Shown: one piece after another, positions 34,796 to 45,789 of the stretch
How the letters are laid out: the number at the start of each line of letters is the position of its first letter
How positions within the stretch are numbered: the stretch's first letter is position 1
Source of the DNA: Dermatemys mawii
Taxonomy: Eukaryota; Chordata; Testudines; Dermatemydidae
Direction: 5' to 3'
Length of the DNA: 64,000 bases
Assembly: GCA_007922305.1 (NCBI GenBank)
Contig: ML677365.1
Location: 12,138,533 to 12,202,532, forward strand
Program-made: the position numbers and the translations under genes
The notes under the pieces: model-generated
What the model saw: the letters and a program-made list of their open reading frames with translations, nothing else
The model's database searches: none
Told to the model about the DNA's origin: nothing

Positions 34796-37375
34796 AAGGT
34801 ATTACTATGTCATGTAACCTAGATTCAGAGACATTTAAGCTTCTGTCTATATTACAAAATGGATCAGTGCTTTAACTGTGTCCATTCTTATTATTTGGTG
34901 CCGCAGTGTGACAGTATTTGTAATTTGGACAAGATCTCAGTTATTATCTTCTGCTGTTGCTGCCCATATCAATTAAATTTTCAAATGAGTTGCTACTCTG
35001 TGCCTGAGTATTGCAGAAAAACTGTATCCACTTAAACAGCAGCAGTAGCAGCAGCAAAGGTGTGACTTCTCTTTTACTCAGACCACCTTCTCAATTAGTG
35101 AATTTGATTTCTCAGTACCTCATCAGTCTCAATGGAATGTGACAATGAAAGTCTACTTGGGGCAACTTTAATGCAATGCATATTGTATTTAAACACAATA
35201 AGTCAGAGAATTCATTATTCACCCATACTCCACATAAATATTTTCATGTATTAGTTAGGCTGTTAAATATTTACCCAAATATATAAAGGCTCTTCAGTGC
35301 GTAAGTCAATATTGCTGTGAGAACTTTAAGTATAGCACTTCTGAACTTTTGGGGGTTTCAATACGCAATATTAATGTTGTGCCACCATATGTTTTTGCAT
35401 TTGATATACAGTATCTTAAGTGAATAATGTCACAGATATTGAAAATCATTTGCAATGGATTAAATACAATATAAAAATCTTACCATAGTTATGGGTAAAA
35501 TTGTGGCTGCTTTGCATGGTGAGAGGGAGGAGCAGAAGCAAGCTTGGCAAAAGGACTCTTCGCCTTCCTCACCCCTCCCAGCAGCTCTGCACAGGAGCCA
35601 GGCACAAGGGAGATGGTTGTGGGGCCAGCTGGCATGTCCAGTGGCATCCTGGGACCTAAGGGGATATGGCCAGCTGGATTGCCAGTAGCTATAAGGGCCA
35701 CTCCCCTAATTTAAATCTGGAAACAAGCCCTTGGGAGAGAACCCACTGCTCCTTTCATATGTAAGCAATCCTTTCATGTGTCAGGGCTGCTCAGCTCACT
35801 TTTCTCAGCACTCCCTGAAGCATTCTGCCATTCTGCATGTGTCTGCACCAGAGCATTTCAGTTCGGCTGTGAAAACACTGCAGTCTTTCTCCCCCAACTC
35901 AAGACTACTTGAAAGGAGCAAGGGTCTAATGAACTTATAAATTATTACATTTAGTAAAAAAGTATTTTCTATTTTGTGCCTAGCCAGGTCCCACACTAAG
36001 GGTTCTGAGATGTGCTTTAATGTATTTATTTTGCTGAGATTTTAAGCCATTGTATCCACACTAGCCTTTGGCTGTTATTTTCATGTATGAAAGCAAAACT
36101 GAATTGTTTACATCTTTCCAAGAAGTATAAAATTGTCTCTAAAAAAGAACTTTATGATTCATTGTGCTACTAAAAGAGAAAATGGAACCACTGATGTTTG
36201 TTATTCAGCATTTCAGAATACATCATGATTTATAATATTTTATATTTTTAACACTGCAGTTTCTCTAATATGGAATACCCAAATTTTTTGCAAATCTAAA
36301 CTCAGCCGTGTTCATCACTATTCGAATGTAAACAACACACTGAGCAGTTAATGACTTTTGAGTGTTATATTGCTGCTCCTGCCAGTTTTTTTAGATTAGG
36401 AGCTTCACCCTCTGTCAAACCCAAAAGAGAACTGGCAAGTACGATATGCTTTAGGAATAACAACATTGGCAAGGAGCATGTCTCAACTGAAACTGTTGAA
36501 TGTAACTGTTTCTCGGTCACAGTTCAATCACATTTTCTTTTATCTTAATCTTTTCAAATGAAACTCTATTTAAAAGACGTTCAAATATGGTTCTCTGTTC
36601 ACAAGGACAATGTCCTATGATAGTTTTCTATAACCCATTTTTAAAGACTACGGTGTTGTTAGGAAAATTGATTTAAAAATGTATTGGCAGCAGCAACTGG
36701 CAGTTATAAAACAAGGATTTCCAACCACCGCACCCTTCCCGTATTGCTACATGGGAGACGGCCCCATCTAAATGAGGTTAGGAGGGGGAACTCCCAGTAC
36801 GGATTAGAGGATCCCAGAACAGATATAGTTGAGAACTACTACACTCCCCCTTCCACCTCTGTCATGTCTATCTGCCACAGGTTGATGTGTCTACTCTGCC
36901 TTATACTATTCTACCCTACAGTCACTTCCCAGGCAACTGTTCCAACCCTTTAACAGTCCTTTTTAAATGCCAAAGCAGCAATAAAGGGGTCTCAGCAGGA
37001 GCTAGATTCTGGCCCATGAAATGTTATCCACTCATAAAAAGATATGTGTGTTGGCTGTTCAAAAAGATATAGTATTTTTCCTAGCCTTATGGTTTACAAG
37101 GTGTCAGACTTTAAAACAACCGTCTTGTTTTTCCCCCACTTCAGTTTTGACCTGATTGTAATTGTTTCCATATTGAAAACTGTTTGAGTGGAAATTAATG
37201 AGGAACAGAATATCATCTGAAAAGCCATAGTATCCTACCTTTCAAGTGATAGAAAACATTAATCTGTAAGCCTAGGAGTTTATGAAAATACTGTTAAAGA
37301 CATACTTCTGTTGGTGTTAAGAAAGCAAGAGGATATATCCAAATGACGAGTTTAAAGGGTCAGATCATCATCAAG
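34796..37375. other. Intron, nothing firmly identified
   Basis: A short AGC/AGT repeat lies near 35038-35058. A GC-richer stretch at 35490-35700 looks like an old repeat that I cannot name. No coding signal. Confidence 0.4.
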
Positions 37376-37387
37376 TATCTGTGATAA

Positions 37388-37538
37388 AGAAAACAAGGAA
37401 TACTTGTGGCACCTTAGAGACTAACCAGTTTATTTCAGCATAAACTTTTGGGGGCTATAGCCCACTTCATCAGCTGCATGGAATATAGACTACGGATATC
37501 ATACGGATACAGACTAACAGGGCTGCTAATCTTAAAGC
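37388..37538 (-). mobile_element. Short hammerhead-like element, single-arm form
   Basis: Flanked by TATCTGTGATAA (37376-37387) and TATCTGGGATAA (37539-37550), 11 of 12 identical. The minus strand shows CUGAUGA-A, a GUGGGCUAUAGCCC hairpin, AAA-AGUUUAUGCU (37436-37473), then ttagtctctaaggtgccaca. It belongs to the same family as the palindromic elements but carries one arm only. Confidence 0.75.
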
Positions 37539-37994
37539 TATCTGGGATAAGTACATTGACTTCAACTGAGCTCTGATTATTTATGCAAGGTGAAGATCTG
37601 GCCCAAAGAGTGGATGTTGTCTAGTTTATTAAACAGTAACTATGTAACATATCTCTGTATCTTTACTAAACTTGACAAAAAGTAAATATTTGTACTTGGG
37701 CTGTGATTTTCTCCCAGTAAACTGAGGCTCCATTTGAATGCTAGCTCACTGCTGATGTCACAAGCAATTCCTGTTTCCACATTCACGGGAACTACAATGG
37801 CAGTTAAAATTAAGAAGATATCAAACTTTATATTTTTCCTCCAAAATCTAATAATTTCTCCACTTAATTAGATGGGATAACAACAGTGATTCTGTAATGT
37901 GGATAAAGGAATGCTTATGACACCAGCTGCAACATGGAATATAGAATATAGACTTAGATGGAATATAGAAAAGACAAATGTTAAAACTATTGAA

Positions 37995-38285
37995 GGTTAT
38001 GTCTACACTACAGACTCCTCTACCAGCATACCTATGTTGGCCGGAGTGAAGAGATGTGATCCCAGCATCACTATGCTGGCAAAAGCCCGTAATGTAGACA
38101 CGTTATACTGGCAAAACTGTGCTTTTACTGGTATTGTTTGTTTCACTCAGGATGTGTGTGTAATAAGCTAAAAATGCAGCTTTGCCAATATAAACTGTAT
38201 TAACTCCAGAAGTACTTTGCCAGTACAATATTCTGGTATTCCTATAGTCCTGTACCAGTACAGCACTTTTAGTATAGACATGGCC
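37995..38285. mobile_element. Harbinger-like MITE, related to 34506-34748
   Basis: Ends GGTTATGTCTACACTACAG and, reversed, GGCCATGTCTATACTAAAA. Flanking trinucleotides are GAA and AAA, so the duplication is not perfect. Non-coding interior with tgccag/ctggca words. Confidence 0.6.
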
Positions 38286-38865
38286 AAAGATTCACATAAT
38301 TAACTGTCAGAAATGTAAACATACATACTGAGAAAAAAAATAAAGTAAGTGGCAGACACACTTTTGGTCCAATATTATCAGACTTGCCAGGACACAAAAA
38401 CGCTGTAGCTATAAGTAACTGGAGAAGAGAGAAGCCTCTACATAGACCAGCCTATAAAAGGAGACACACTTTGCCAGTGCACTAGATAACTATTCGTGAG
38501 ACAACACTAAAATGTTGGGTATCAGGATTCCTGAGTTCTAATCCTGGTTATGAGACCAGTGTAGCAAGTGATTAGAGACAGTACACCCCAGTACTTAATT
38601 TGGTGCATTTCTTCTGATTTAGCTATATCTTACTGGGATTCGATTTCCAGCTCTGACTAATGGGACCCTTGCGTAACTTTCAGTTATCTTATCTGTAAAA
38701 TATGTAGTGAGTGACCTCCGTCAGAATATGCCGCAGCTGAACTTCCTTCAATTTCTTAGACCTAGTTTTAAACCGTCTACAGACGAAGCACGTATATCTT
38801 ATGTGTCCCTCCCCTAAACCCTTTAAACAGCTAGAATGAGGGTTGCTGCTTCACATGAATTTACT
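38286..38865. other. Intron, nothing identified
   Basis: No repeat family or coding segment recognised. Confidence 0.35.
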
Positions 38866-39300
38866 ACAGCCAGAACAGTGCCTAATTCCCAGCCATTTAT
38901 GCAGGCCACAGTACTGAGTTTAAAGCTCAAAGAATATATATAAAACAAATTACTAAAACAAGTATATCTAACTAACACCATAATCAACTAACCAATCCCA
39001 CTAAAAGAGTAGAATAACTTTCTCAAAAGAGAAGAAAGGGACAGAGTGTGACAAGCACACACAACTTCCAACTATCAATTCTAGGTGGTGAGAAGGAACT
39101 GAGAGGGAAGGGTCAGTGCATTCCGCTCCTTTATGCTCTCAGCTAGCAGCACATGCATACAGAGGACACATGCATCACCTTGATGAGTGCTACTGCTATG
39201 GGAGAAGTTCTCCGATGATGCACTGGGATGCCCACACCTGAAGTGAATGAAATTGTCCAAGCACTCAAAAAACCTAATTTTCATAAGAGGGGATGGCGAA
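38866..39300 (-). mobile_element. DIRS-like 5' terminal fragment, minus strand
   Basis: The minus strand from 39300 runs through terminal-repeat-like sequence (ggagaacttctcccatagca) into a leader and toward gag. It resembles the leader at 6130-5900. The segment 38868-39118 is also a near-identical inverted copy of 41930-42190. Confidence 0.5.
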
Positions 39301-39439
39301 AGGAGGGAGCAGGCACAGGGCCACCCTGAGTTTCAGAGCTTTCTGCTTCGTCCTGCCATTCCCCCTTTTGCAAAAATGGGATTAGATGCCCCCTCTCCAA
39401 AAATGTCTGATGGTCTCTGAGGGAGATGGGCTTTGCCTG

Positions 39440-40262
39440 TCTCCTGGAGCAGCTAATCAGGAAAAAGATCTTGGAGTCATCATAGATAGTTCCCTAAGGA
39501 CATCCATGCAGTGTGCAGGGGCAGTCAAAAAGGCAAACAGGATGTTAGGAATCATTTAAAAAGGAATAGAGAATAAGACTGAGAATATCTTAGTGCCCTT
39601 ATATAAATCCATGGTGTGCCCACATCTTGAATACTGCATACAGATGTGATCTCCTCATCTCAAAAAGGATATACTGGCATTAGAAAGGATTCAGAGAAGG
39701 GCAACTAAAATGATTAGGGGTCTGGAACAGGTCCCATACGAGGAAAGATTAAAGAAGCGAGGATTTTTCAGCTTGGAAAAGAGGACACTAAGGGGGAATA
39801 TGATAGAGGTATATAAAATCATGAGTGGAGAAAGTGAATAAAGAAAAGTTATTTACATGTTCCCATAATATAAGATCTAGGAGCCACCAAATGAAATTAA
39901 TAGGCAGCAGATTTAAAACAAATAAAAGAAAGTTCTTCTTCACACAGTGCAGTCAACCTGTGGAAATCCTTACCTGAGGAGGTTGTGAAGCCTAGGAATA
40001 TAACAGGGTTTAAAACAGAACTGGATACATTCATGTAGATTAAGTCCATTAATGGCTATTAACCAGGCTGGGAAAGGAATGATGTCCCTAGCCTCTGTTT
40101 GTCAGAAGGTGATGATGGATGGCAGGAAAGAGATCACTTGATCATTACCTGTTAGATTCACTCACTCTGGGGTACCTGGCATTGGCCACTGTAGGTCGAC
40201 AGGATACTGGGCTAAATGGACCTTTGGTCTACCTAGTACAATCATTTTTCTGTTTTTATGTT
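39440..40262 (+). mobile_element. CR1 LINE 3' part
   Basis: It starts in the RT C-terminal region (aatcaggaaaaagatcttgg..., PHLEYCIQM near 39620), continues through QRRATKM-like coding and the 3' UTR, and ends with ctgtttttatg near 40262. 5'-truncated. Confidence 0.85.
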
Positions 40263-41320
40263 AGCTGTGATTTACAATTTTGTCTCCAGAAAGCAGAGAA
40301 GGCAGACAATCAGACAACATTTTCCTGTTTTCAGCATTGAACATAAGGGCTAGAGCTTTTCACATTATCACAAGACTCCCTGGAGCAGAGGCAAAAATTT
40401 TATTCCTCTGTGTTATTTTTTGAATCTTTTTGTGACTCTGTAAAGTTAACTTCCATTCTGATTTTAAAGAGGTGATTCTGTTATCTTTTCTTTAATTTTA
40501 TTATTCAGGATGAAACATAGTTGGCAACATTGTACACTTTAGACTGTGTGTATGATTTCTAAGAGGGGGTACCAAGTAGCACGCCTTATCTTTAGATTGC
40601 CAGACATTTTCCATTAAAAATTATTCTTGCAACTTCTTTGTGAGAAGCTCTAACATTGTCATTGTTTGCAGCAGACCTTTGAAATTTGGCACAGCGAAAT
40701 CTTTGGGACAAGCAATATGACTTTTTTTTTTTATCCATAATATTCCATTCAGATCTGACTAAGAGATAAACTTGCATTGTCATCAAAACTTGGCAGCATA
40801 TCACTACCTTACCTGAAGACAAGTATTCTAATGAGCTAGGGTAACACCACTACCAGAGTAGCAGCACACACACTGTACTGGAGTTCCTAGGAGCAGACAG
40901 ACTATTTAAGATGTGGGAGAGAGAGCTGAGCTGAGTTTCCCCAAAAACCTATCCTCCATCAACACTAGCACAAGGTCCCAGTTACCCATCCACCTCTTCT
41001 AGAGAGAGAGATAAGTTAGGCCAGTCTCACTCTGCCAACTCTCCCCACTAGATGAAGCACAGGATCCCAAAGGCCTATTCGTACCAGAAATAATAGTCTT
41101 GTCTTGCTGCCAGCTAAATGTAGTAAGTCCTGTAATTCAAGCTGCACTGCAACACTGAAGGTTCAGCATTCAAACTCTGCCAATGATGCATGACAGTAAA
41201 GTTATTACAGTAGCACATAACAGAATTTGATTTTACTTAAAAAAAAACAACTTAGGCAGTACTTTAAAGGAACGTTATTTAAGTTGCAAAGTCAAGTACT
41301 CAAAAATTAGATAATGACAG
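40263..41320. other. Intron with one stray LTR scrap
   Basis: Apart from 40402-40497, nothing is recognised. Confidence 0.35.
40402..40497 (+). repeat. Internal fragment of the TGTCATAA solo-LTR family
   Basis: It matches 50590-50685 closely (attcctctgtgttatttttt, gaggtgattctgttatcttt) but lacks both LTR ends and flanking duplications. Confidence 0.75.
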
Positions 41321-41324
41321 AATT

Positions 41325-42370
41325 AAGGTTGCAAGTGCAACCTTAATTGGTCCCCCTGTGTATATGCATTATGACACTGTGTTTAATTACACAATCACAT
41401 ACTAGATTTTTTTCACCAGACCTCTATCTCAGTCCATGCACAGGATCAATGGTGGTCAGGGAACGAATCAGGGCTGTGTAGTGAATGAATTTGTAGGATC
41501 TTTGTCTGATTTGCTCAAGCAATTGAAACGTACATAGAGCACAAGGAAGGTCCTGGAGGAAGAGATTGGATGGTCTTCTAGAGAAAGCAAGTGAGTTCAC
41601 ACACAGAACTCAGTTCTGTTACGGCCTCTTTTCACAGCTTTTCAGTGTGATGCTGAGAAAGAAACAAGCCAAAAATTTAGCAGGGGGCAACAAATTGTGT
41701 GTTCTTTATTTTCTGCATGCCTACGTCATGTCATCCAGGCCTTGATATGGAGGAGTGCTGAGCACTAACATCTGCAACTGAAGTTGAAGAAGCTGTAGTT
41801 GCTCGGCTCCTTGGAAATTAATTGATGTTTCTGATGCACTCAGACTACAGTGAAGCATGCCCTAGAAAAGAACCTGAGGAAATTAACAGTTCTGTATTCA
41901 GTGTATGGTTTGGATGTCTGAATGGAGCTGCACTGACCCTTCCCTCTCAGTTCCTTCTCACCACCTAGAGTTGGTAGTTGGAAGTTGTGTGTGCTTGTCA
42001 CACTCTGTCCCTTTCTTCTCTTTTGAGAAAGTTATTCTACTCTTTTAGTGGGATTAGCTAGTTGATTATAGTGTTAGTTAGATATACCTGTTTTAGTAAT
42101 TTGTTTTACATATATTCTTTAAGCTTTAAACTCAGTACTGTGGCCTGCATAAATGGCTGGGAAGTAGGCACTGTTCTGGCTGTAATAAATCTGGCTGAAG
42201 ATGAAAAGACTGAATAGTTACCTCATTTTTTCAGCACCACCTATCCTATGCACTGGCTCCGTCAGGAGTTTTGCTAAAAAAAAGTACTATATAATCATGT
42301 AATAGAGAAAGTATCATAATGCATATGCATAAGGAGGCAGAATTAAGATTGCATGTGCAACCTAAATTTG
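41325..42370. mobile_element. Element with about 85-100-bp inverted arms (aaggttgc family)
   Basis: The left arm 41325-41425 and the right arm 42275-42370 are inverted copies: ggttgca..tgcaa, tatgcattatga and ttaattaca/tgtaat steps in matching order. The arms are themselves partly palindromic at aaggttgcaagtgcaacctt. The interior includes a DIRS-like piece (41930-42190). Ends and duplication are not resolved. Confidence 0.5.
41930..42190 (+). mobile_element. DIRS-like leader fragment, plus strand
   Basis: This is a near-identical inverted copy of 38868-39118, with shared words such as gttggaagttgtgtgtgctt, gtcacactctgtccctttct and ggcctgcataaatggctggg. Both are pieces of the same DIRS-like 5' region in opposite orientation about 2.8 kb apart. 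Confidence 0.6.
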
Positions 42371-42608
42371 GCATTTCCTAACTTTAGAATGCTTGATTCT
42401 GAAATCTAAATAATATCCTTTTAATGTAGTTTTGTGTATAATTATAATATATTGTGATTTTAGATACTGTATCTGATCAATATCACAGGCACTGTAATTA
42501 GGGGATTGGATAACTCCAGGAATTAGGACACTGAGCTTTTCACTTCTAAGGGCATGGCTACACTGAAAACTTGAAAGCGCTGTTGCGGGAATGCTCCCAT
42601 GGCAGCAC

Positions 42609-43065
42609 TGTCAGGATTGCCTCCCCACTCTGAACTCTAGGGTACAGATGTGGGGACCCGCATGAAAAAAGAAATAACCCCCCCAAGCTTATTTTACCAG
42701 TTGGGTTAAAATGTTTTTCTCCAGAACACAAATTCTTCTGTATCTGGACCTGGTACGCTGCCACCACCAAACTAGATCTAGGGTAGTTTGGGACCCTTCT
42801 TTCCCTTTCCACTAACCCCCCAAACTTCTTCCTTCCCTGGAAAGCTTGAGAGAATAAAAAAACCAAACCTCNNNNNNNNNNAAGACATAGCTGTGTTCAT
42901 CCCATAGCCGAGGTGAACAGAGAGAGGATCCAGAGAGAAACTGAAACTTAAAATCCTTTGTCTCCTGAGGAATTTCTCATTGGTCAGTTGTCCACCTCTC
43001 AGGTTACCTTTAGCTTAACCCCTTACAGGTAAACACTAATTCTAGGCTACTTCACACTTATGACA
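42609..43065 (-). mobile_element. Solo LTR of the TGTCATAA family, minus strand, with assembly gap
   Basis: The plus strand runs TGTCAGGATTGCC to CTTATGACA; perfect 5-bp duplications AGCAC flank it (42604-42608, 43066-43070). About 98% identical by eye to 56473-56929 outside the gap. A five-base duplication and TG...CA ends fit an ERV LTR. Orientation is taken from the copies that begin TGTCATAA. Confidence 0.85.
42872..42881. other. Assembly gap (10 N)
   Basis: Intact family members (46333, 50238) have roughly 300-400 bp here, so the 10 N are nominal. Confidence 0.9.
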
Positions 43066-43298
43066 AGCACTTTGAAGTGTGAGTATGGTCATGCGTGAGC
43101 GCTGGGAGAGAGCTCTCCCAGTGCTCCTGGTAATCCACCTCCACGAGAAGATTAGCACCAAGTGCTGGGAGCCTGGCTCCCAGCTCTCAGAGTCTGTCCA
43201 CACTAGCACTTTAAAGTGCTCAGACTTGCGCTCAGGGGGGTGATTTTTCACACTCCTGAGCCAGCAAGTTTAGAGTGCTATAAAATGTCAGTGTAGAC

Positions 43299-43415
43299 TC
43301 AGGTGACCAAATTTTACAGGGACATTCACGATTTTGGGGTCTTTTTCTTATATAAGCTCCTATTATCCCCCCACCCCGTGTCCCGATTTTTCACACTTGC
43401 TGTCTGGTCACCCTA
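43299..43415. mobile_element. hAT MITE, 117 bp
   Basis: Ends TCAGGTGACCA and, reversed, TAGGGTGACCAGACA. Perfect 8-bp duplications GTGTAGAC (43291-43298, 43416-43423). It sits inside the terminal repeat of the Harbinger-like host, so it inserted after that element. Confidence 0.85.
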
Positions 43416-43432
43416 GTGTAGACAAGCCCTAA

Positions 43433-44990
43433 ATCACCAGCTCAGAACCAGTATAGGTTCCTGAAAGCTTTTATCTTCTGGTGGCTGTTTTGTGATCTGT
43501 GTAAAATTAGTTAGGGTTTTAGTTCAGTTTCTAGAAGACAACTGCAATAAGCACTCTCACTAACAGTCTGAGTAGAGAGCAAGGATTGAATGGGAATGGC
43601 AAATAGAGCTACTGTACTATGGTTGAGACCCATTGGGGCAGGATGGTGACGCTTACTTTGCCATTACCAGTGCTTAATCTGGTAAGTGCACAAAAAAAGA
43701 AGACTAGTGGGCAGGTTTGTCACAGAAGCTCTTTTCACGAAATTAAACTCACATTCAAGGTCTGACTTCTGAGTCAAACCACATTTTAACAGGATAACTT
43801 ATAGCAGTGATAAAAGGCACAACTTGCAAATAATATCCCAGCTCAACAGTTGCCACCATGTCTTTCAAATTTGCTACAAAAATTAGGCAACATGCATTAT
43901 TATTTATTTACAAACATATGTGGTGTCTAAAAGTATTTACAGTAGAGAGCTCTGACGTTTATGCATACCTAATTATCTAACTCAAATTGGGACATTATTT
44001 CCTCCCATATTAAGAAATTGTCATTAGGCCCAAAAGGATTTCATGTTTTATTTAACAACACAAAACTGTTTTCCATATATGTTGGACATCAGCCAGAACA
44101 TAAGCAGCTGGCATTACAAACATTAACATAAGCTGAAATTTTGTTAGCATTTCTCAGCGTAGAGTGTCTTTATTTGTTTAACATTTGTCTAAGGAATATT
44201 CCTGACCATGCTTTGTATAAATATACATTTTTCTCATATTGCAAAGATACAAATATTGCTTATTTTCCACTGCTCATAGCTTTTTTGATTGACTGTTTTA
44301 TATTTTATATATATATATTATATTACAAAAAATGGGAGACTGAATCATAAATATATATCATATCATATTATTTATGTCTGTCCATAAGCACATATCATAT
44401 TATAAAAATATATATGAGTATACATCATATTATATATTACAAAAAATGAAAGACTCAGAATCGTAAAAACAAAAGATTCATATTCTAACAGGTAAAAGCC
44501 CTGGAATATTTAAACAGGTTTTTGGGGTGATAACTGTCTCTAGCAGACCAGGTATTAGAGTTTAATTAAAATGTGTGGCATTTAGACCTTACGAAATGCT
44601 TACAAGTTGCTGCATGCATTCATCTCACTTAAGATATCTGTATCCCATGTTCTAAGGTAATTGTGACACAGGGCCAGAAAGGATTACAAAACTAGCAGGC
44701 TAAGTGACCCAGATTCAGCCTTTAGAGATATATTACTAGATATTTGTATTTTTGTGTGTTTAAATATATATTGTTAGAGGTAACAATGTAACCAAACATT
44801 TCCTGCCTATCTCTGTATTCTGTTAATTCAGAGATCAAAAGAAGAGGTTAACATTTAAATTAACTGTATATGTAGTAATATCACTGTCTTACTTTCTTTT
44901 GTGAATCGATAGCAAACAACCTCCAAATGGCAGGAAATAGGCAACTGATTTATGTTAATCCATGTAGCTAATTACCAGTGATGTTTAGGA
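43433..44990. other. AT-rich intron
   Basis: A TA-rich tract at 44300-44440 contains two related atattacaaaaaatg... segments. Nothing else is identified. Confidence 0.4.
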
Positions 44991-44999
44991 AACAGGAGG

Positions 45000-45740
45000 T
45001 TACTTCAAAGACACTGTTGTTCACCAGAGGACTGGTAATGTCAAGAGGCTTCCCCAGAAAAATATACAAAGGGCTTTTGGACCTGATCCTTTCATCTCAA
45101 ATCAGCTTATGCTTCATCTGGGGAAACTTGAGCCACAAGGTTGAGGTCTCCAGTTCCATTCTGGATCACCCTGATATTGAACATTGGACTGAACCTATGG
45201 ACTAATTCTGGAAGGACTCTTAGCGACTCTAAAGCTCATCATCTCTACTATGAAACTAACCTAAGAACACTATTCATATCTGTATGTATATTTTCAATAA
45301 TACTCTCTCTTTCTTATCTTTTTTAATAAATGTTAGTTTAGTTAATAAGCATTGGCTGTAAGCATGTATTTGGGTAAGATCTGAAACATTAATTGACCGT
45401 GGGTGGTAATCTGTTTGATCCTTTGGGGTTGATAGAACTTTTCATATAAGGAAAAAGATTTTCAGTAATCTTCATCATATTTGACTTGGCTGTTTGGGTG
45501 GAAGCCCAAGGCTGGTTTGATTTAAGGGAACTGTATTGTTGGCTTCCGGATAACCAATAAGGTATTATAGAAGCTGTTTGGTTGCTGGTTTGGTGGATCT
45601 AAGTATTAAAATAATCAACAGTTTGGGGAATTGTTTGGCCCATTTTTTACAATTTGTCCTAACTGAGCAATCTCAGTGAGGCCCCCGTGGGACTGCAGTC
45701 ACAGTAATATTTAAGTGTTGGCTCTGTAACTATAAAAGTG
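45000..45740 (+). repeat. Probable LTR-retrotransposon fragment
   Basis: The layout of a T-rich tract with aataaa (45325), then taagcattggctgtaagcat, gtgggtggtaatc and so on recalls ERV LTRs that I associate with turtles. Ends and duplication were not found. Confidence 0.4.
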
Positions 45741-45789
45741 TTTGCTTTAAAACTGTAAATCCTCATCATTAAGAGAAAAGCATTACTAA

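Larger units (their letters stand above)
42550..43429. mobile_element. Harbinger-like MITE hosting two later insertions
   Basis: Flanked by TAA on both sides (42547-42549, 43430-43432). Ends GGGCATGGCTACACT and, reversed, GGGCTTGTCTACACT. Its own sequence is 42550-42608, 43071-43298 and 43424-43429. A solo LTR and a hAT MITE fill the rest. Confidence 0.75.

Noticed and set aside
42558..42866. 102-codon frame repeated at 56443-56730
   Set aside because: Both are the same stretch of the solo LTR read antisense; identity comes from the repeat, not from a gene.
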